Source: Christensenella sp. UBA7703 | Lineage (GTDB): Bacteria; Bacillota; Clostridia; Christensenellales; CAG-138 | Direction: 5' to 3' | DNA: 45,993 nt | Assembly (NCBI GenBank): GCA_002482505.1 | Contig: DLGD01000004.1 | Coordinates: 1-45,993 of the forward strand | Part shown: positions 1 to 8,238 of the stretch, in pieces | How the letters are laid out: each line of letters starts with the position of its first letter | Position numbering within the stretch: position 1 is the stretch's first letter | Made by a program: the position numbers and the translations under genes | Notes under the pieces: model-generated | The model's database searches: none | The model's input: only the letters and a program-made list of their open reading frames with translations | What the model was told of the DNA's origin: nothing

Positions 1-122
1 TCGCATTCGCGAGCCTCGTTTTGCGTACAAAAAAAGAAATGCCGAAGCATCTCTTAAAATATACTTTCCAAACTTTTCTACTGAGAAGATTCAGTCTTGT
101 ATTGGGGAAAGTTCTTTTGCTT

Positions 123-142
123 ACTTTTCTTTTAAGAAAAGT
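123..142. repeat. 20-bp palindrome, copy 1
   Basis: The perfect palindrome ACTTTTCTTTTAAGAAAAGT extends outward here to a 26-base palindrome (120-145). The same 20 bases recur 41 bases further on. It is AT-rich with no GC stem or clear T-tract, so it does not look like a standard terminator. It may be a small dispersed repeat. The stretch 1-161 holds no gene I can support. Confidence 0.75.
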
Positions 143-161
143 AAGAGAGGTTCTGTTCTTA

Positions 162-674
162 CTACTTTTCTTTTAAGAAAAGTAAGAATCTATCTCGTAT
201 TCCGTTAAACTGTTCTCCGATGGGCTTGGCGAGAGTCAGATCGGCGACCATCGCATCGAGTTCCGATAGCGTGACCCATTTTGCGTCTGCTGTTTCGCCT
301 TTTTGAAGGCGGATTTCGTTGAGCGCAACATCGCGCCGCAATAAGTAGTGATCGACAAACGAATCTTTTGTGCGCTCGGTGCCGATCAGGCGCAGTTCCG
401 CTTCGGTCGCGACAATGCCCGTCTCTTCAACCAGCTCCCGCACGGCAGCACGAAGGCTGGTCTCCCCAGTTTGCGCAGAGCCGCCGGTGTTCTCCCAATG
501 ATCGGGATAACTTTCCTTGACGGGATCACGCAGGGTTAAAAGAATGTTCCCGTGAGAATCAACCGTCCAGATCGAAACGACGACGTGAAATTCACCCGGC
601 TGACAGGGCCTGCCGCGCTTACGCGTGTGAAAGAGCGGATTACGCTCCGCATCATATAAGTCCCAATATTCCAT
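162..674 (-). CDS. NUDIX hydrolase
   Basis: A 170-residue cytoplasmic NUDIX protein expected to hydrolyse a nucleoside-diphosphate-linked substrate. The NUDIX box runs from Gly65 to Ile87 and has every expected position: G-x5-E-x7-R-E-L-V-E-E-T-G-I. The N-terminus (WDLYDAERNPL, then HTRKRG) resembles the NUDIX subgroup related to isopentenyl-diphosphate isomerase and E. coli YfcD, where this segment precedes the core fold. The substrate cannot be told from sequence. It stands alone, 35 bases downstream of the DUF554 gene on the same strand, so the two may share a transcript. The last codons lie in a palindromic repeat, which suggests the original 3' end was altered by repeat insertion. Confidence 0.9.
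   Translation of the reverse strand: MEYWDLYDAERNPLFHTRKRGRPCQPGEFHVVVSIWTVDSHGNILLTLRDPVKESYPDHWENTGGSAQTGETSLRAAVRELVEETGIVATEAELRLIGTERTKDSFVDHYLLRRDVALNEIRLQKGETADAKWVTLSELDAMVADLTLAKPIGEQFNGIRDRFLLFLKEK
164..183. repeat. 20-bp palindrome, copy 2, overlapping a gene end
   Basis: This is an exact second copy of the palindrome at 123-142. It overlaps the last codons of the NUDIX gene, whose stop codon lies at 162-164, so the repeat supplies the C-terminal Lys-Glu-Lys residues. A half copy (AGAAAAGTAAG) also forms the 3' end of the esterase gene at 5505-5515. Confidence 0.75.
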
Positions 675-709
675 CCGAATCCCTTCTGCGTTGAGGCTGA
701 CCCCAAAAC

Positions 710-1393
710 TTACATGAACAGCACGAGTCCGATCGGCAGAAAGATTGCAAGGATAAAATCCAGAACCTTGATCTTCGTGACTTTCAGAAGATTCAGCCCG
801 ATGGCGAGAATCAGCAGCGAACCCACACAGGTCATCTCCGCAACGGCGGCATCGCTGAGCACGGGGGCAAGGACCTGCGCCAATACCGTGATTGCGCCCT
901 GATAGAGAAACAGCGGTATTGCGGAGAGCAGTACGCCCGCGCCGAGGGTGCTCGCGAATACGATCGCGCTCACGCCGTCCAGAATGCTCTTGGTAAAGAG
1001 CACTTCGTGATTGCCGGTAAGCCCGCTGTTGAGCGAACCCACAACCGCCATTGCACCGACACAGTATAAGAGCGTTGTGGTGATAAATGCCTCACTGAAC
1101 TTTGAGCCGTTGTCCGTCTTGGACGCAAGTTTGTGCTCCAGCCCGCCGACAAAGCGGTTAAACCTGCCGTCAAAGTCGAGAATCATGCCGATGGCACCGC
1201 CGATGACAATTGAGATGGTCGCAATCAATGCATTTTGTCCTTTTAGCATGCCGCTGACGCCGATGTAGATCACCACAAGGCCGAGACCTTGCATAATGCC
1301 GCCGGAAACGCGTTCCGGGATTCCTTTTTTGAGCAACAACCCAAGTGCGCCGCCTACGAGAATCGCTGCGGCATTGACGATGGTTCCAAGCAT
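710..1393 (-). CDS. DUF554 family membrane protein (YqgA/YdfK-like)
   Basis: A 227-residue integral membrane protein of the DUF554 family, with about six to seven hydrophobic helices and the family's N-terminal MLGTIVNAAAILVGG followed by a glycine-rich helix. The function of the family is not established; transport has been suggested. The start at 1393 was chosen because the family begins at MLGTIVN. The frame stays open further upstream, but that stretch codes for a basic, low-complexity sequence unlike the family. The ribosome binding site is modest (AAAGGATA about 9 bases upstream). Confidence 0.88.
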   Translation of the reverse strand: MLGTIVNAAAILVGGALGLLLKKGIPERVSGGIMQGLGLVVIYIGVSGMLKGQNALIATISIVIGGAIGMILDFDGRFNRFVGGLEHKLASKTDNGSKFSEAFITTTLLYCVGAMAVVGSLNSGLTGNHEVLFTKSILDGVSAIVFASTLGAGVLLSAIPLFLYQGAITVLAQVLAPVLSDAAVAEMTCVGSLLILAIGLNLLKVTKIKVLDFILAIFLPIGLVLFM

Positions 1394-1616
1394 GGGGAGA
1401 GGTATCCTTTCCGTATTACGCCAAGAAGCATAACAATTCATCATTGAAAGATATTTTGTATGATTATACGCCTTTTCACGAAAAAAAGAAACGCAACAAA
1501 GCAATTGTATCAAAGAAGATCCATCGTAAGCCGCAGTACTTATAAAACGGGATGGTGCGCACGCAAGAAACGGACGAACCGGCAAAGTTGCCTCTCGGGG
1601 CGGTGTTGTTGAGCCA

Positions 1617-1644
1617 AGAAAAAGGCCACCCGCAAGCGAGTGGC
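1617..1644 (-). terminator. Rho-independent terminator of the MraY-type gene
   Basis: Read on the minus strand this is a 9-bp stem (GCCACTCGC / GCGGGTGGC, one T-G pair) with a 2-base loop followed by TTTTT. It lies 24 bases past the stop codon at 1669. Confidence 0.85.
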
Positions 1645-1668
1645 ATAGGTGTGACGCTAGAGTTGCTG

Positions 1669-2640
1669 TTACCGCCGGAGCAGCAGCGCCGCAACGCAGA
1701 GGCTGCTTGCAAGCAGCTGGATGATCGCGAAGCGGTAGCCGACCTGTGTATCCGACCAACCCATGTTTTTACGCGCGTGGTCGTGCAACGGGGTGCGGAC
1801 GGACTTGAGGAAGCCCTTGATCTTCGTGAGGCGGATGAACAGCAGCTTAAACAGCCCGATTCCGCCATCGAGAATGATGACCAGAACGATGGGGATAAAA
1901 TACAGCATGTTATAGGTTTTCAGCGCCATGATGCCGAGGAAGATACCGATCATGCGCGAACCTGCGTCGCCCATGATGATTTGACTCGGCGAAGCATTGA
2001 ACGCAAGATATGCAAGCAGCGACGCGATGAAGATGAAACACATCTGCGCAAGATCGCCGGAGTTGCCCATCAGCAGGAATACCGCGGCAAACGTTGCCAG
2101 AGAAACGATAGAGACGCTGCCAAGCAGACCGTCCACTCCGTCCGTACAGTTGGTGAAGTTGATCGCGATCCAGAGTACAAACGTTGCGACCAGCAGGAAC
2201 ACCCATTTGGGCAGCACCAGCGTCCAGCCAAAGAGCGCAAGATTGTGCGAATCGTTAAACGCAAGATAGGTCGTGGCTGCGCCAAGGCAGATTGCGAGAT
2301 CAAGCAGGCCTTTTTTCAGTTCGCTCCAGGAAGCAGAACTGCGATCGTCCAGATAGCCGGAGAGCATCTCCAGAAGGAACAGCGCGCAATAGATCACATA
2401 TTCCCAGCGGAACGGAACAAACACAAGGAACACCAACACACAGCAAACGCTGAAGATTAGCCCCGCTCCGCGCGGCTTACCCTTGGCAACTTCACCGTTG
2501 ACGGCGTATTTTCTACCCTGATCCTTGGGCAGGCGCGCGATGCCGATTTTGATCGCGAAAAAGGTGAGCACAAACGCGATAAGGACGCTGACAAGCGCCC
2601 AGGAAAGATCGTAAGAAACCGGAAATAACGTGTAGAGCAT
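1669..2640 (-). CDS. mraY: Phospho-N-acetylmuramoyl-pentapeptide transferase-type enzyme
   Basis: A 323-residue polytopic membrane enzyme of the MraY/WecA superfamily, which transfers a phospho-sugar from a UDP donor to undecaprenyl phosphate. MraY makes lipid I in peptidoglycan synthesis. Visible motifs are the acidic GYLDDR loop, NFTNCTDGVDGL (MraY: N-x-x-N-x-TDGxDGL), MGDAGSRMIG, and PLHDHARKNMGW, which matches the MraY-specific PLHHHxxxxGW loop and argues against WecA. Start: ATG at 2638-2640 has GGAG 9 bases upstream; a TTG five codons earlier would put that GGAG inside the gene. It is not in a dcw (division and cell wall) cluster, being followed by DUF554 and NUDIX genes, so it could be a second copy or the only mraY at an unusual site. 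Confidence 0.88.
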   Translation of the reverse strand: MLYTLFPVSYDLSWALVSVLIAFVLTFFAIKIGIARLPKDQGRKYAVNGEVAKGKPRGAGLIFSVCCVLVFLVFVPFRWEYVIYCALFLLEMLSGYLDDRSSASWSELKKGLLDLAICLGAATTYLAFNDSHNLALFGWTLVLPKWVFLLVATFVLWIAINFTNCTDGVDGLLGSVSIVSLATFAAVFLLMGNSGDLAQMCFIFIASLLAYLAFNASPSQIIMGDAGSRMIGIFLGIMALKTYNMLYFIPIVLVIILDGGIGLFKLLFIRLTKIKGFLKSVRTPLHDHARKNMGWSDTQVGYRFAIIQLLASSLCVAALLLRR

Positions 2641-2746
2641 GCATTTTTTCTCCAAACAAGAATAGCAACAGTATACGCTTTTCGACGGCGAAGTGCAATT
2701 CTTTCGCGGTTTTGCGATCGATGCACCGCGCGTAACAACGCAACAG

Positions 2747-2769
2747 CGCCGCCCTGGAAGGCGGCGCGC
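2747..2769 (-). terminator. GC-rich hairpin after putP
   Basis: A perfect 8-bp stem, GCGCCGCC / GGCGGCGC, with a 5-base loop lies about 20 bases past the putP stop. It lacks a proper T-tract on either strand, so termination here is plausible but weakly supported. Confidence 0.5.
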
Positions 2770-2787
2770 AGAAACACGGTTCTTGAT

Positions 2788-4335
2788 TTAGGCGGCCTTT
2801 TTGCTGACCGCGTCAAACTCTTTTTGAATCTCCTCGCTGGGCTTTTTCGTGAGCAACGAGACCACGATGATTACGATGCAGGAGAAGAGGAACGCGGGGA
2901 GCAGTTCATAGATGCCCCAAATACCGCCGAGCTTGCTGATAAAAAAGTTCCAGATGAACACCATACCGCCGCCGGCGACCATGCCCGCGATGGCGCCCGC
3001 ATAGGTCGTGCGCTTCCAGAACAGCGAGAAGAGCATCAGCGGGCCAAACGTCGCGCCAAAGCCGGCCCAGGCGAAGTCCACAATGGTGAAGATGACCTGG
3101 TTTTTACCCGTCGCCACAAAGATGGCAAACACGGTGATCAGCACGAGCACGATGCGGGAGACCCACATGGTCTCTTTTTCGGAAGCGTTCTTGCGGATCA
3201 GTCCCTGCCAAACATTCTTGGAGACGGCGGAGGCGGAGATCAGCAGATAGGAATCCGAGGAACTGATTGCCGCGGCGAGGATGCCCGCGCAGACAAGGCC
3301 GGCCAGCAGCGGCGGCAGGAGTTTTGTGCTCATCAGGATGAAGATGTTTTCCGTGTTGCCGGAGCCGTAGACCATGTATGCATCCGAATACAGCACGCGC
3401 CCGATGAGGCCGATTGCAACCGCTGTCGCCAGCGAGATGACCACCCAAACGGTCGCAATCCGGCGGGAACTCTTGAGCTCATGCTCGGAGCGGATGCCCA
3501 TGAAGCGCAGCAGCACCTGCGGCATGCCGAAGTAGCCAAGGCCCCATGCCATCGCGGAGGCGATTGCAAAGCCTGTGTATTTACTCGCCTCGCCGAAGAG
3601 CGCGGCGCCGTTTGCCGCCTCGCCCGTCGGGTTTGCGGAGGTGATAAGGCTCAGGAACCCGGGGATGCCTTTCGCGTTCTCGATTACGGTAGAAAGCCCG
3701 CCTGCCGCGCCGATGCCGAGGACGACGACCAGCACGAGTGCGAGGATCATCACAACCGCCTGCATGAAGTCCGACGTGCTCTCCGCAAGGAACCCGCCGA
3801 GGAACGTATACGTCAGCACAAACAGCGCGGCGACGATGACCATCGTGTTATAGGAAGCGCCAAAGAGCTGGCTAAAGAGCTTGCCGCAGGCCATCAGGCA
3901 GCTGCCTGCATAGGGTGTGAAGAACACGATGATCATCACAGATGCGATGGTCATCAGCACGCGCTTGTTTTCGTGAAACCTGCGGGAGAAGAAATCCGGA
4001 ATCGTGATCGCGTCCACCGCGACGCTGTAGCGCCTCAAGCGCTTGCTCACGATCAACCAGTTGAGATAGGTGCCGATGGCAAGACCGATCGCCGTCCAGC
4101 CCGCGCTGGCAAGCCCGCTCCAGTACGCAAGCCCCGGCAGGCCCATCAGCAGCCAGCCGGACATATCCGAAGCCTCCGCGCTGAACGCGGAAACCCACGG
4201 GCCCAGCGTGCGCCCGCCGAGAAAATAGGACTCGGTGTCTTTGTTGGCGCGCTTTGCGAAAACCACGCCGATGGCGATGACCACGAGCATATACGCCACG
4301 ATGGCGATCAGGTGCTGTACTTGATCTGCTAGCAT
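2788..4335 (-). CDS. putP: Sodium/proline symporter
   Basis: A 515-residue member of the sodium:solute symporter family with about 13 membrane helices, the usual PutP length. It is expected to import L-proline with Na+. The N-terminal part carries GGRTLGPWVSAFSAEASDMSGW and the LLMGLPG segment, nearly identical to the Na+-binding helix region of E. coli PutP. Two regions near the C-terminus also follow PutP: the serine-rich ISSSDSYLLISAS helix and the WKRTTYAGAIAGM segment. Start: ATG at 4333-4335 has GGGGGA 10 bases upstream; the frame is open upstream but encodes unrelated residues. It is divergent from the esterase gene, with its own promoter at 4399-4428. A Na+-coupled proline carrier may serve osmolyte or amino-acid uptake. 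Confidence 0.93.
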   Translation of the reverse strand: MLADQVQHLIAIVAYMLVVIAIGVVFAKRANKDTESYFLGGRTLGPWVSAFSAEASDMSGWLLMGLPGLAYWSGLASAGWTAIGLAIGTYLNWLIVSKRLRRYSVAVDAITIPDFFSRRFHENKRVLMTIASVMIIVFFTPYAGSCLMACGKLFSQLFGASYNTMVIVAALFVLTYTFLGGFLAESTSDFMQAVVMILALVLVVVLGIGAAGGLSTVIENAKGIPGFLSLITSANPTGEAANGAALFGEASKYTGFAIASAMAWGLGYFGMPQVLLRFMGIRSEHELKSSRRIATVWVVISLATAVAIGLIGRVLYSDAYMVYGSGNTENIFILMSTKLLPPLLAGLVCAGILAAAISSSDSYLLISASAVSKNVWQGLIRKNASEKETMWVSRIVLVLITVFAIFVATGKNQVIFTIVDFAWAGFGATFGPLMLFSLFWKRTTYAGAIAGMVAGGGMVFIWNFFISKLGGIWGIYELLPAFLFSCIVIIVVSLLTKKPSEEIQKEFDAVSKKAA

Positions 4336-4398
4336 GTGTAAGAAATCCCCCAATGTGATTTTGTGCAAAATAGAATAAAAATACAGAAATTTGTGTGT

Positions 4399-4428
4399 AT
4401 TATACGACGGCGCGTTGCATATGCGCAA
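4399..4428 (-). promoter_or_regulatory. Sigma-A type promoter for putP
   Basis: On the minus strand TTGCGC (4423-4428) and TATAAT (4399-4404) are separated by 18 bases and lie 64 bases upstream of the putP start. On the opposite strand a TATAAT at 4497-4502 may serve the esterase, but without a good -35. Confidence 0.6.
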
Positions 4429-4543
4429 GAAAAAAGCGTAATCCGCGCGAAAAAGAGCAATTGGATGGATCGAATTTATGATTGCCGCAAAACGTGTATA
4501 ATGAGAGCAACCGAACCAGAAGAGAAGAATGAGGAAACGACGT

Positions 4544-5518
4544 ATGCGTTGGTGGATGATCGTGCTCTTGGTGTTGATTGTGCTCGTTGTGATTGTGTGG
4601 ATTGTTTCCGCGAACACGACCGTGTTACAGTGCTGGCTGATCCGTTTGATCTGCTCCGGCAACGCGGGCGTGAAGCCGAATGACTATGACGCGGTGCTCT
4701 CGTCCATCGATACACTTGCGGAGGATATCTCCTACAACAGCGCGTTTGACAACGGCGTTCTGGACATCTATGCCGCAAAAGGAAATTCGCCCAAACCTTT
4801 GATCGTCTATGCGCACGGGGGTTATTACGTTGGCGACGACAAGCGGGATTTTGCATACTATTGCCAGACGCTGGCGAGCAAGGGCTATGTGGTTGCGAAC
4901 ATGAACTACCAGCTCGCTCCCGAGGGGCGGTACCCCACGCAGATGTTGCAAGTCAACGAGGCGATTGACTTTTTGCTTTCGCACGCGGAGGACTACCGCA
5001 TCGACACGCAAAAAATCTTCATCGGCGGGGATAGCGCGGGCGCGCACCTGAGCTCACAGATGGGGTTATACTACACCAATCCCGCGTTTCAGGCGCGCAT
5101 CGGCGGCGAACCCGCGATCACGAAAAATCAACTCAAGGGCGTAATTCTGCATTGCGGGTATTACAACATCGACACCCTGCGCGCAACGGGCTTCCCGCTG
5201 ATTGCGGATTCCGTTTGGATGATGACGGGAGAGAAGCATTATGAGGGAACCGAGGCGGCGAGGAGTATGAATACCGTCGCGTGGATCACGCCGGATTATC
5301 CGGATACGTTCATCGACTGCGGGGACAAGGATTCGTTCCTTTCGCAGGCGCAGGAGATGATTGCCGCGCTGGAGGGGCAGGGCGTGGAGGTTGTGAGCTT
5401 TTTGCCAGCGACGACGAAATTCCCGCTGATGCATGAGTTTCAGGTGCGGCTGGATATGGCGGAGGCGGTGGAGGCAATGGAGCGGTTGGCGGGGTTTTTG
5501 GGGGAGAAAAGTAAGTAA
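4544..5518 (+). CDS. Membrane-anchored alpha/beta hydrolase (esterase)
   Basis: A 324-residue alpha/beta hydrolase of the hormone-sensitive-lipase/BD-FAE type, probably an esterase acting outside the membrane. A single N-terminal hydrophobic helix (residues 3-22) lacks a cleavage site, so it reads as a signal anchor. The oxyanion HGG motif is at 91-93 and the nucleophile motif GDSAGAH has its Ser at 164. An Asp in GDKDSFL and a His in LMHEF complete a likely triad. Start: ATG at 4544 has AGGAAA at proper spacing; an ATG at 4529 would add MRKRR and has a poorer site. The 3' end (AGAAAAGTAAG) matches half of the palindromic repeat near the window start. The substrate is unknown. Confidence 0.85.
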   Translation: MRWWMIVLLVLIVLVVIVWIVSANTTVLQCWLIRLICSGNAGVKPNDYDAVLSSIDTLAEDISYNSAFDNGVLDIYAAKGNSPKPLIVYAHGGYYVGDDKRDFAYYCQTLASKGYVVANMNYQLAPEGRYPTQMLQVNEAIDFLLSHAEDYRIDTQKIFIGGDSAGAHLSSQMGLYYTNPAFQARIGGEPAITKNQLKGVILHCGYYNIDTLRATGFPLIADSVWMMTGEKHYEGTEAARSMNTVAWITPDYPDTFIDCGDKDSFLSQAQEMIAALEGQGVEVVSFLPATTKFPLMHEFQVRLDMAEAVEAMERLAGFLGEKSK

Positions 5519-5610
5519 TAATTGGTGTGGATGAAATAAGCGCGTCGGGAGGTAGAGGGTGCGCCTTGGTTTTAGTAGGAGATTAACGACTTTATTTGAC
5601 CTTATTATTG

Positions 5611-5639
5611 TTGAAAATTGTTTTTGAAACAGATAGAAT
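5611..5639 (+). promoter_or_regulatory. Promoter for the AT-rich HEPN gene
   Basis: TTGAAA (5611-5616), 17-base spacer, TAGAAT (5634-5639), ending 44 bases before the start codon. It lies inside the AT-rich segment, so the gene seems to have arrived with its own promoter. Confidence 0.6.
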
Positions 5640-5683
5640 AGATTTTAGACCAATTAAAATGGTAATAAGAAGGTGCAGCAGAT

Positions 5684-6940
5684 ATGAAGATCGAAATCTT
5701 ACTTCATAATGAGACTGGCTTGTCCTTAACAAAAGAAGATTTGAAGAAAAAGGTAATCACTTCGCTAAAATCTTGTTTTGAAATCGTAACTGATAAGCAT
5801 CTTGAGTTTCAATCAGAGAATAATGGCAGTATTAAAGTTTCATACATTATCAGCCAATACGAAATAAGTACAAACGGAATAGAAAGTGCTTTGTGCTATC
5901 TAACTCTCGAATCAGAGCAAGAAGGTATGAGGGGTGCTAAATCGCTTGATAGAGCATATGCACTTTTACAACAGGGAGTGAATACGGGCTCAGATAAGTT
6001 TCTAACAATCACAATCTTAGACGAAAGATCAAAGTACTATGCAACAAAAGCATATCCGTTCTTCTGTGATTTTGAAACAAAATTAAGATGTTTGATACTG
6101 AAACTACTTACGAAATCCTTCGGGGTACTTTGGGCGCAGAAAACACTAACGCCAGATTTGGAGGCAAAACTAAAAGAACGGTTAAAGGGTGCGGATTATC
6201 GAAAACTCGCTAAAGAAGCTATATATGAAATGGATTTCTATATGTTAGGGACTTATTTATTTTATAAGACTCGAATTGTAGAACCGGAAGAAATAGTAGA
6301 TAATCTACTGAATGAAGAGAATTTATCAAAACTCTCAATATCGGAAATTCAAGGGATTATTGCGCAAGCAAAGCCAAAGTCTCTGTGGGAAAGATACTTC
6401 TCAAATGACGTATCTATGCCGGACCTTGAAAGGAAACTATCTGATATTAGAACCAGTCGGAATAAAATCGCTCATAATAAAAGGTATGAACTAAGAAATT
6501 ATAGTAACGACAAATTATTGCTTAATGAATTTTGCAAGCAAATCGATATTGCAATTGAGAAAGTTGAAGTTAAGCCGATTGATTATGATGAGGCAGCAGA
6601 TTCAGTCCAGAGCTTTATAGCACTTGATTTCCCTGCCATCAGAGGCTTTGCGGATGCCTTAAGAACGATTTCTGAGTTGACTGTTCCGATTAACAAGTCA
6701 ATAAATATAAGCATGCAAAGACTTGCTCTAGTTATGCAAGGTTATGATAGCAAAGTAAGTGAAGTGTGCGCGGGACTAAGTAAAACATTAAAATATTTCG
6801 CGCAAGTAACATCTGACATTTATAATAAATCTGATAGTTTGTCAGAACAATTAGACGAATCTACTAAAGCAGAAAGCGTCTCTAAGGATGTGCCCAACGA
6901 AAGCGAAATCGAAGAATCAGAAAACGATGACCAAACATGA
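5684..6940 (+). CDS. HEPN-motif protein in an AT-rich island
   Basis: A 418-residue protein I do not recognise as a named family. Its clearest feature is RTSRNKIAHNKRY at about 256-268, which contains R259-N260-x3-H264, the R-x4-H catalytic motif of HEPN ribonuclease domains. A helix with FETKLRCLILKLL at 130-142 matches the conserved helix that precedes this motif in Swt1/ApeA-type HEPN domains. Residues 1-110 form a predicted alpha/beta region; the C-terminus (385-418) is acidic and probably disordered. No membrane segment is visible. Base composition and codon use are far more AT-rich than both neighbours, a mark of transfer. HEPN proteins often act as RNA-cleaving defence or toxin proteins, but no antitoxin or partner gene is visible. 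The start has AAGGTG 8 bases upstream. Role inferred only from the motif. Confidence 0.72.
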   Translation: MKIEILLHNETGLSLTKEDLKKKVITSLKSCFEIVTDKHLEFQSENNGSIKVSYIISQYEISTNGIESALCYLTLESEQEGMRGAKSLDRAYALLQQGVNTGSDKFLTITILDERSKYYATKAYPFFCDFETKLRCLILKLLTKSFGVLWAQKTLTPDLEAKLKERLKGADYRKLAKEAIYEMDFYMLGTYLFYKTRIVEPEEIVDNLLNEENLSKLSISEIQGIIAQAKPKSLWERYFSNDVSMPDLERKLSDIRTSRNKIAHNKRYELRNYSNDKLLLNEFCKQIDIAIEKVEVKPIDYDEAADSVQSFIALDFPAIRGFADALRTISELTVPINKSINISMQRLALVMQGYDSKVSEVCAGLSKTLKYFAQVTSDIYNKSDSLSEQLDESTKAESVSKDVPNESEIEESENDDQT

Positions 6941-7076
6941 AGTACAGATAAAGATTATAAGTCCCCTCACTCCACGCACCGTAGACCCCACCGCCACCAC
7001 CACTGATGTATAATACCCTTGTCGGCGCGCACAAATGCGAAAAAATCCCCGCGCCGGACACGGAGCAAAATCAAAG

Positions 7077-7421
7077 ATGAAACCCCAGAATAAGAAAGAC
7101 CTCATCGCCGCCTACAAGCAGCGCGCGCAGATTGGCGGCATCTACGCCGTGACCAACACGCAAACGGGGAAATCCCTCGTGCTGGCGAGCGCCGACATCG
7201 GCGGCATCCGCAAGCGCTACGAATTCTCTGTTCTCACGGGCGGCTGCTTCCACCCGAAGCTCCAGCAGGACGCAAACCAGTTCGGCAGCGGCGCGTTTTC
7301 TTTTGCGGTGCTGGAGGAGATGGAAAAAAAGGCAACCCAAACCGACCGGGAGTTTATGGACGATCTGGAGGTTCTGCTGTCTCTCTGGCTTGAGAAATAT
7401 GATCCCGCAACGCTGTATTGA
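7077..7421 (+). CDS. Degenerate GIY-YIG domain protein
   Basis: A 114-residue protein with the fold signature of the GIY-YIG superfamily: a GGIYAVTN strand, then about 10 residues, a second strand, a conserved Arg (GGIRKRYEF) and a late Glu (FAVLEEM). The second half of the name motif is changed: YIG is replaced by LVLAS, so the active-site tyrosine and glycine are missing. It may be a non-catalytic or altered member; small proteins of this type occur singly in many Bacillota. Start: ATG at 7077 follows GGAG by 11 bases; an ATG at 7035 has no ribosome site and would add a basic tail. A TATAAT at 7010-7015 may be its -10. It closes with a clear terminator. Confidence 0.7.
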   Translation: MKPQNKKDLIAAYKQRAQIGGIYAVTNTQTGKSLVLASADIGGIRKRYEFSVLTGGCFHPKLQQDANQFGSGAFSFAVLEEMEKKATQTDREFMDDLEVLLSLWLEKYDPATLY

Positions 7422-7430
7422 TGCAGACGA

Positions 7431-7457
7431 AGGCACGCGATTTTGCGTGTCTTTTTT
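7431..7457 (+). terminator. Rho-independent terminator of the GIY-YIG gene
   Basis: An 8-bp stem AGGCACGC / GCGTGTCT (one G-T pair) with a 6-base loop is followed by six Ts, starting 9 bases after the stop codon. Confidence 0.85.
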
Positions 7458-7541
7458 GTTGCGGCAAATCTTTCTTTTTTCTCGCGAACGTGCTAGCATG
7501 GTGCGCAGCGGGCGAAGGATTCCCCGCCCAAGGAGAAATTC

Positions 7542-8039
7542 ATGGAAGAACCCATCAAGATCGAGCGTAACGCGCTGGATATCCTCGAAACAATTGTGAG
7601 CCTCCTCTGCCTCGTCGGCGTGGTGGTTTATCTCATCCTCGCCTGGGACACAATCCCCGCGAAAATCCCCGCGCACTATAACGCGGCGGGCGAGGTCAAC
7701 CGCTGGGGCAGCAAGAGCGAGCTGATCGTGATGCCGATCATCAGTTGGCTGATGTTCGGGTTGATTACGCTGATCGAGCAATATCCGTCGGTTTGGAACA
7801 CGGGTGTGCGCATCACGGATGAAAACCGCGCCGCGGTCTATCGCCTGCTGAAGAACCTGATCGCGGTGGTGAAGATGTTTACGCTGGCAATGTTTGGCAG
7901 CCTGACGGTGATCTCGTCGCTGAGCCTAAACCTGCCGGTGTGGTATATTCTGGCGTTTCTCGTGATTCTCTTTGGCACGATGGCATATTTCATCGTGCGG
8001 CTGTCGCGCCTTAGAAGCGAATCCCCCATGGAATCCTAA
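7542..8039 (+). CDS. DUF1648 domain membrane protein
   Basis: A 165-residue membrane protein with four predicted helices. The DUF1648 signature lies after the first helix: IPAKIPAHYNAAGEVNRWGSK, on the loop between helices 1 and 2. In Bacillus the same domain occurs in SdpI, the immunity protein to the SdpC toxin, but the domain alone does not prove immunity. The start has AAGGAG 7 bases upstream. It is a single-gene unit between two terminators. Confidence 0.85.
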   Translation: MEEPIKIERNALDILETIVSLLCLVGVVVYLILAWDTIPAKIPAHYNAAGEVNRWGSKSELIVMPIISWLMFGLITLIEQYPSVWNTGVRITDENRAAVYRLLKNLIAVVKMFTLAMFGSLTVISSLSLNLPVWYILAFLVILFGTMAYFIVRLSRLRSESPMES

Positions 8040-8044
8040 ACACA

Positions 8045-8074
8045 GGGCGTGTCCGGAGCGGATGCGCCCTTTTG
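8045..8074 (+). terminator. Rho-independent terminator of the DUF1648 gene
   Basis: GGGCG ... CGCCC stem with an inner GTCC/GGAT pairing, followed by TTTTGATTT, 5 bases after the stop codon. Confidence 0.75.
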
Positions 8075-8114
8075 ATTTGATGCGTGTGGTCATGCGGGCG
8101 CGCTCCACAAAGCG

Positions 8115-8144
8115 TTGACGCGCGGGCGTGAATAATAATACAAT
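8115..8144 (+). promoter_or_regulatory. Promoter of the one-carbon operon
   Basis: TTGACG (8115-8120), an 18-base spacer and TACAAT (8139-8144). The leader to the fhs start would be about 88 bases and holds two perfect hairpins: CCGCCG/CGGCGG at 8160-8178 and CGGGC/GCCCG at 8206-8220, the second ending 5 bases before AAGGAG. No known riboswitch was recognised. Confidence 0.65.
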
Positions 8145-8238
8145 GATACCAAGCGAAAACCGCCGGATTGTGCGGCGGATGGATCGTTTAAATGTGAAAA
8201 CAGTACGGGCAAAACGCCCGAATACAAGGAGAACACGG

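Noticed and set aside
1552..2460. A 302-codon open frame on the plus strand opposite mraY
   Set aside because: Gln/Arg/Asp-rich mirror of the membrane protein codons; no family resemblance.
2824..4332. A 502-codon open frame on the plus strand opposite putP
   Set aside because: Charged, repetitive composition and no ribosome site; it mirrors the real gene.
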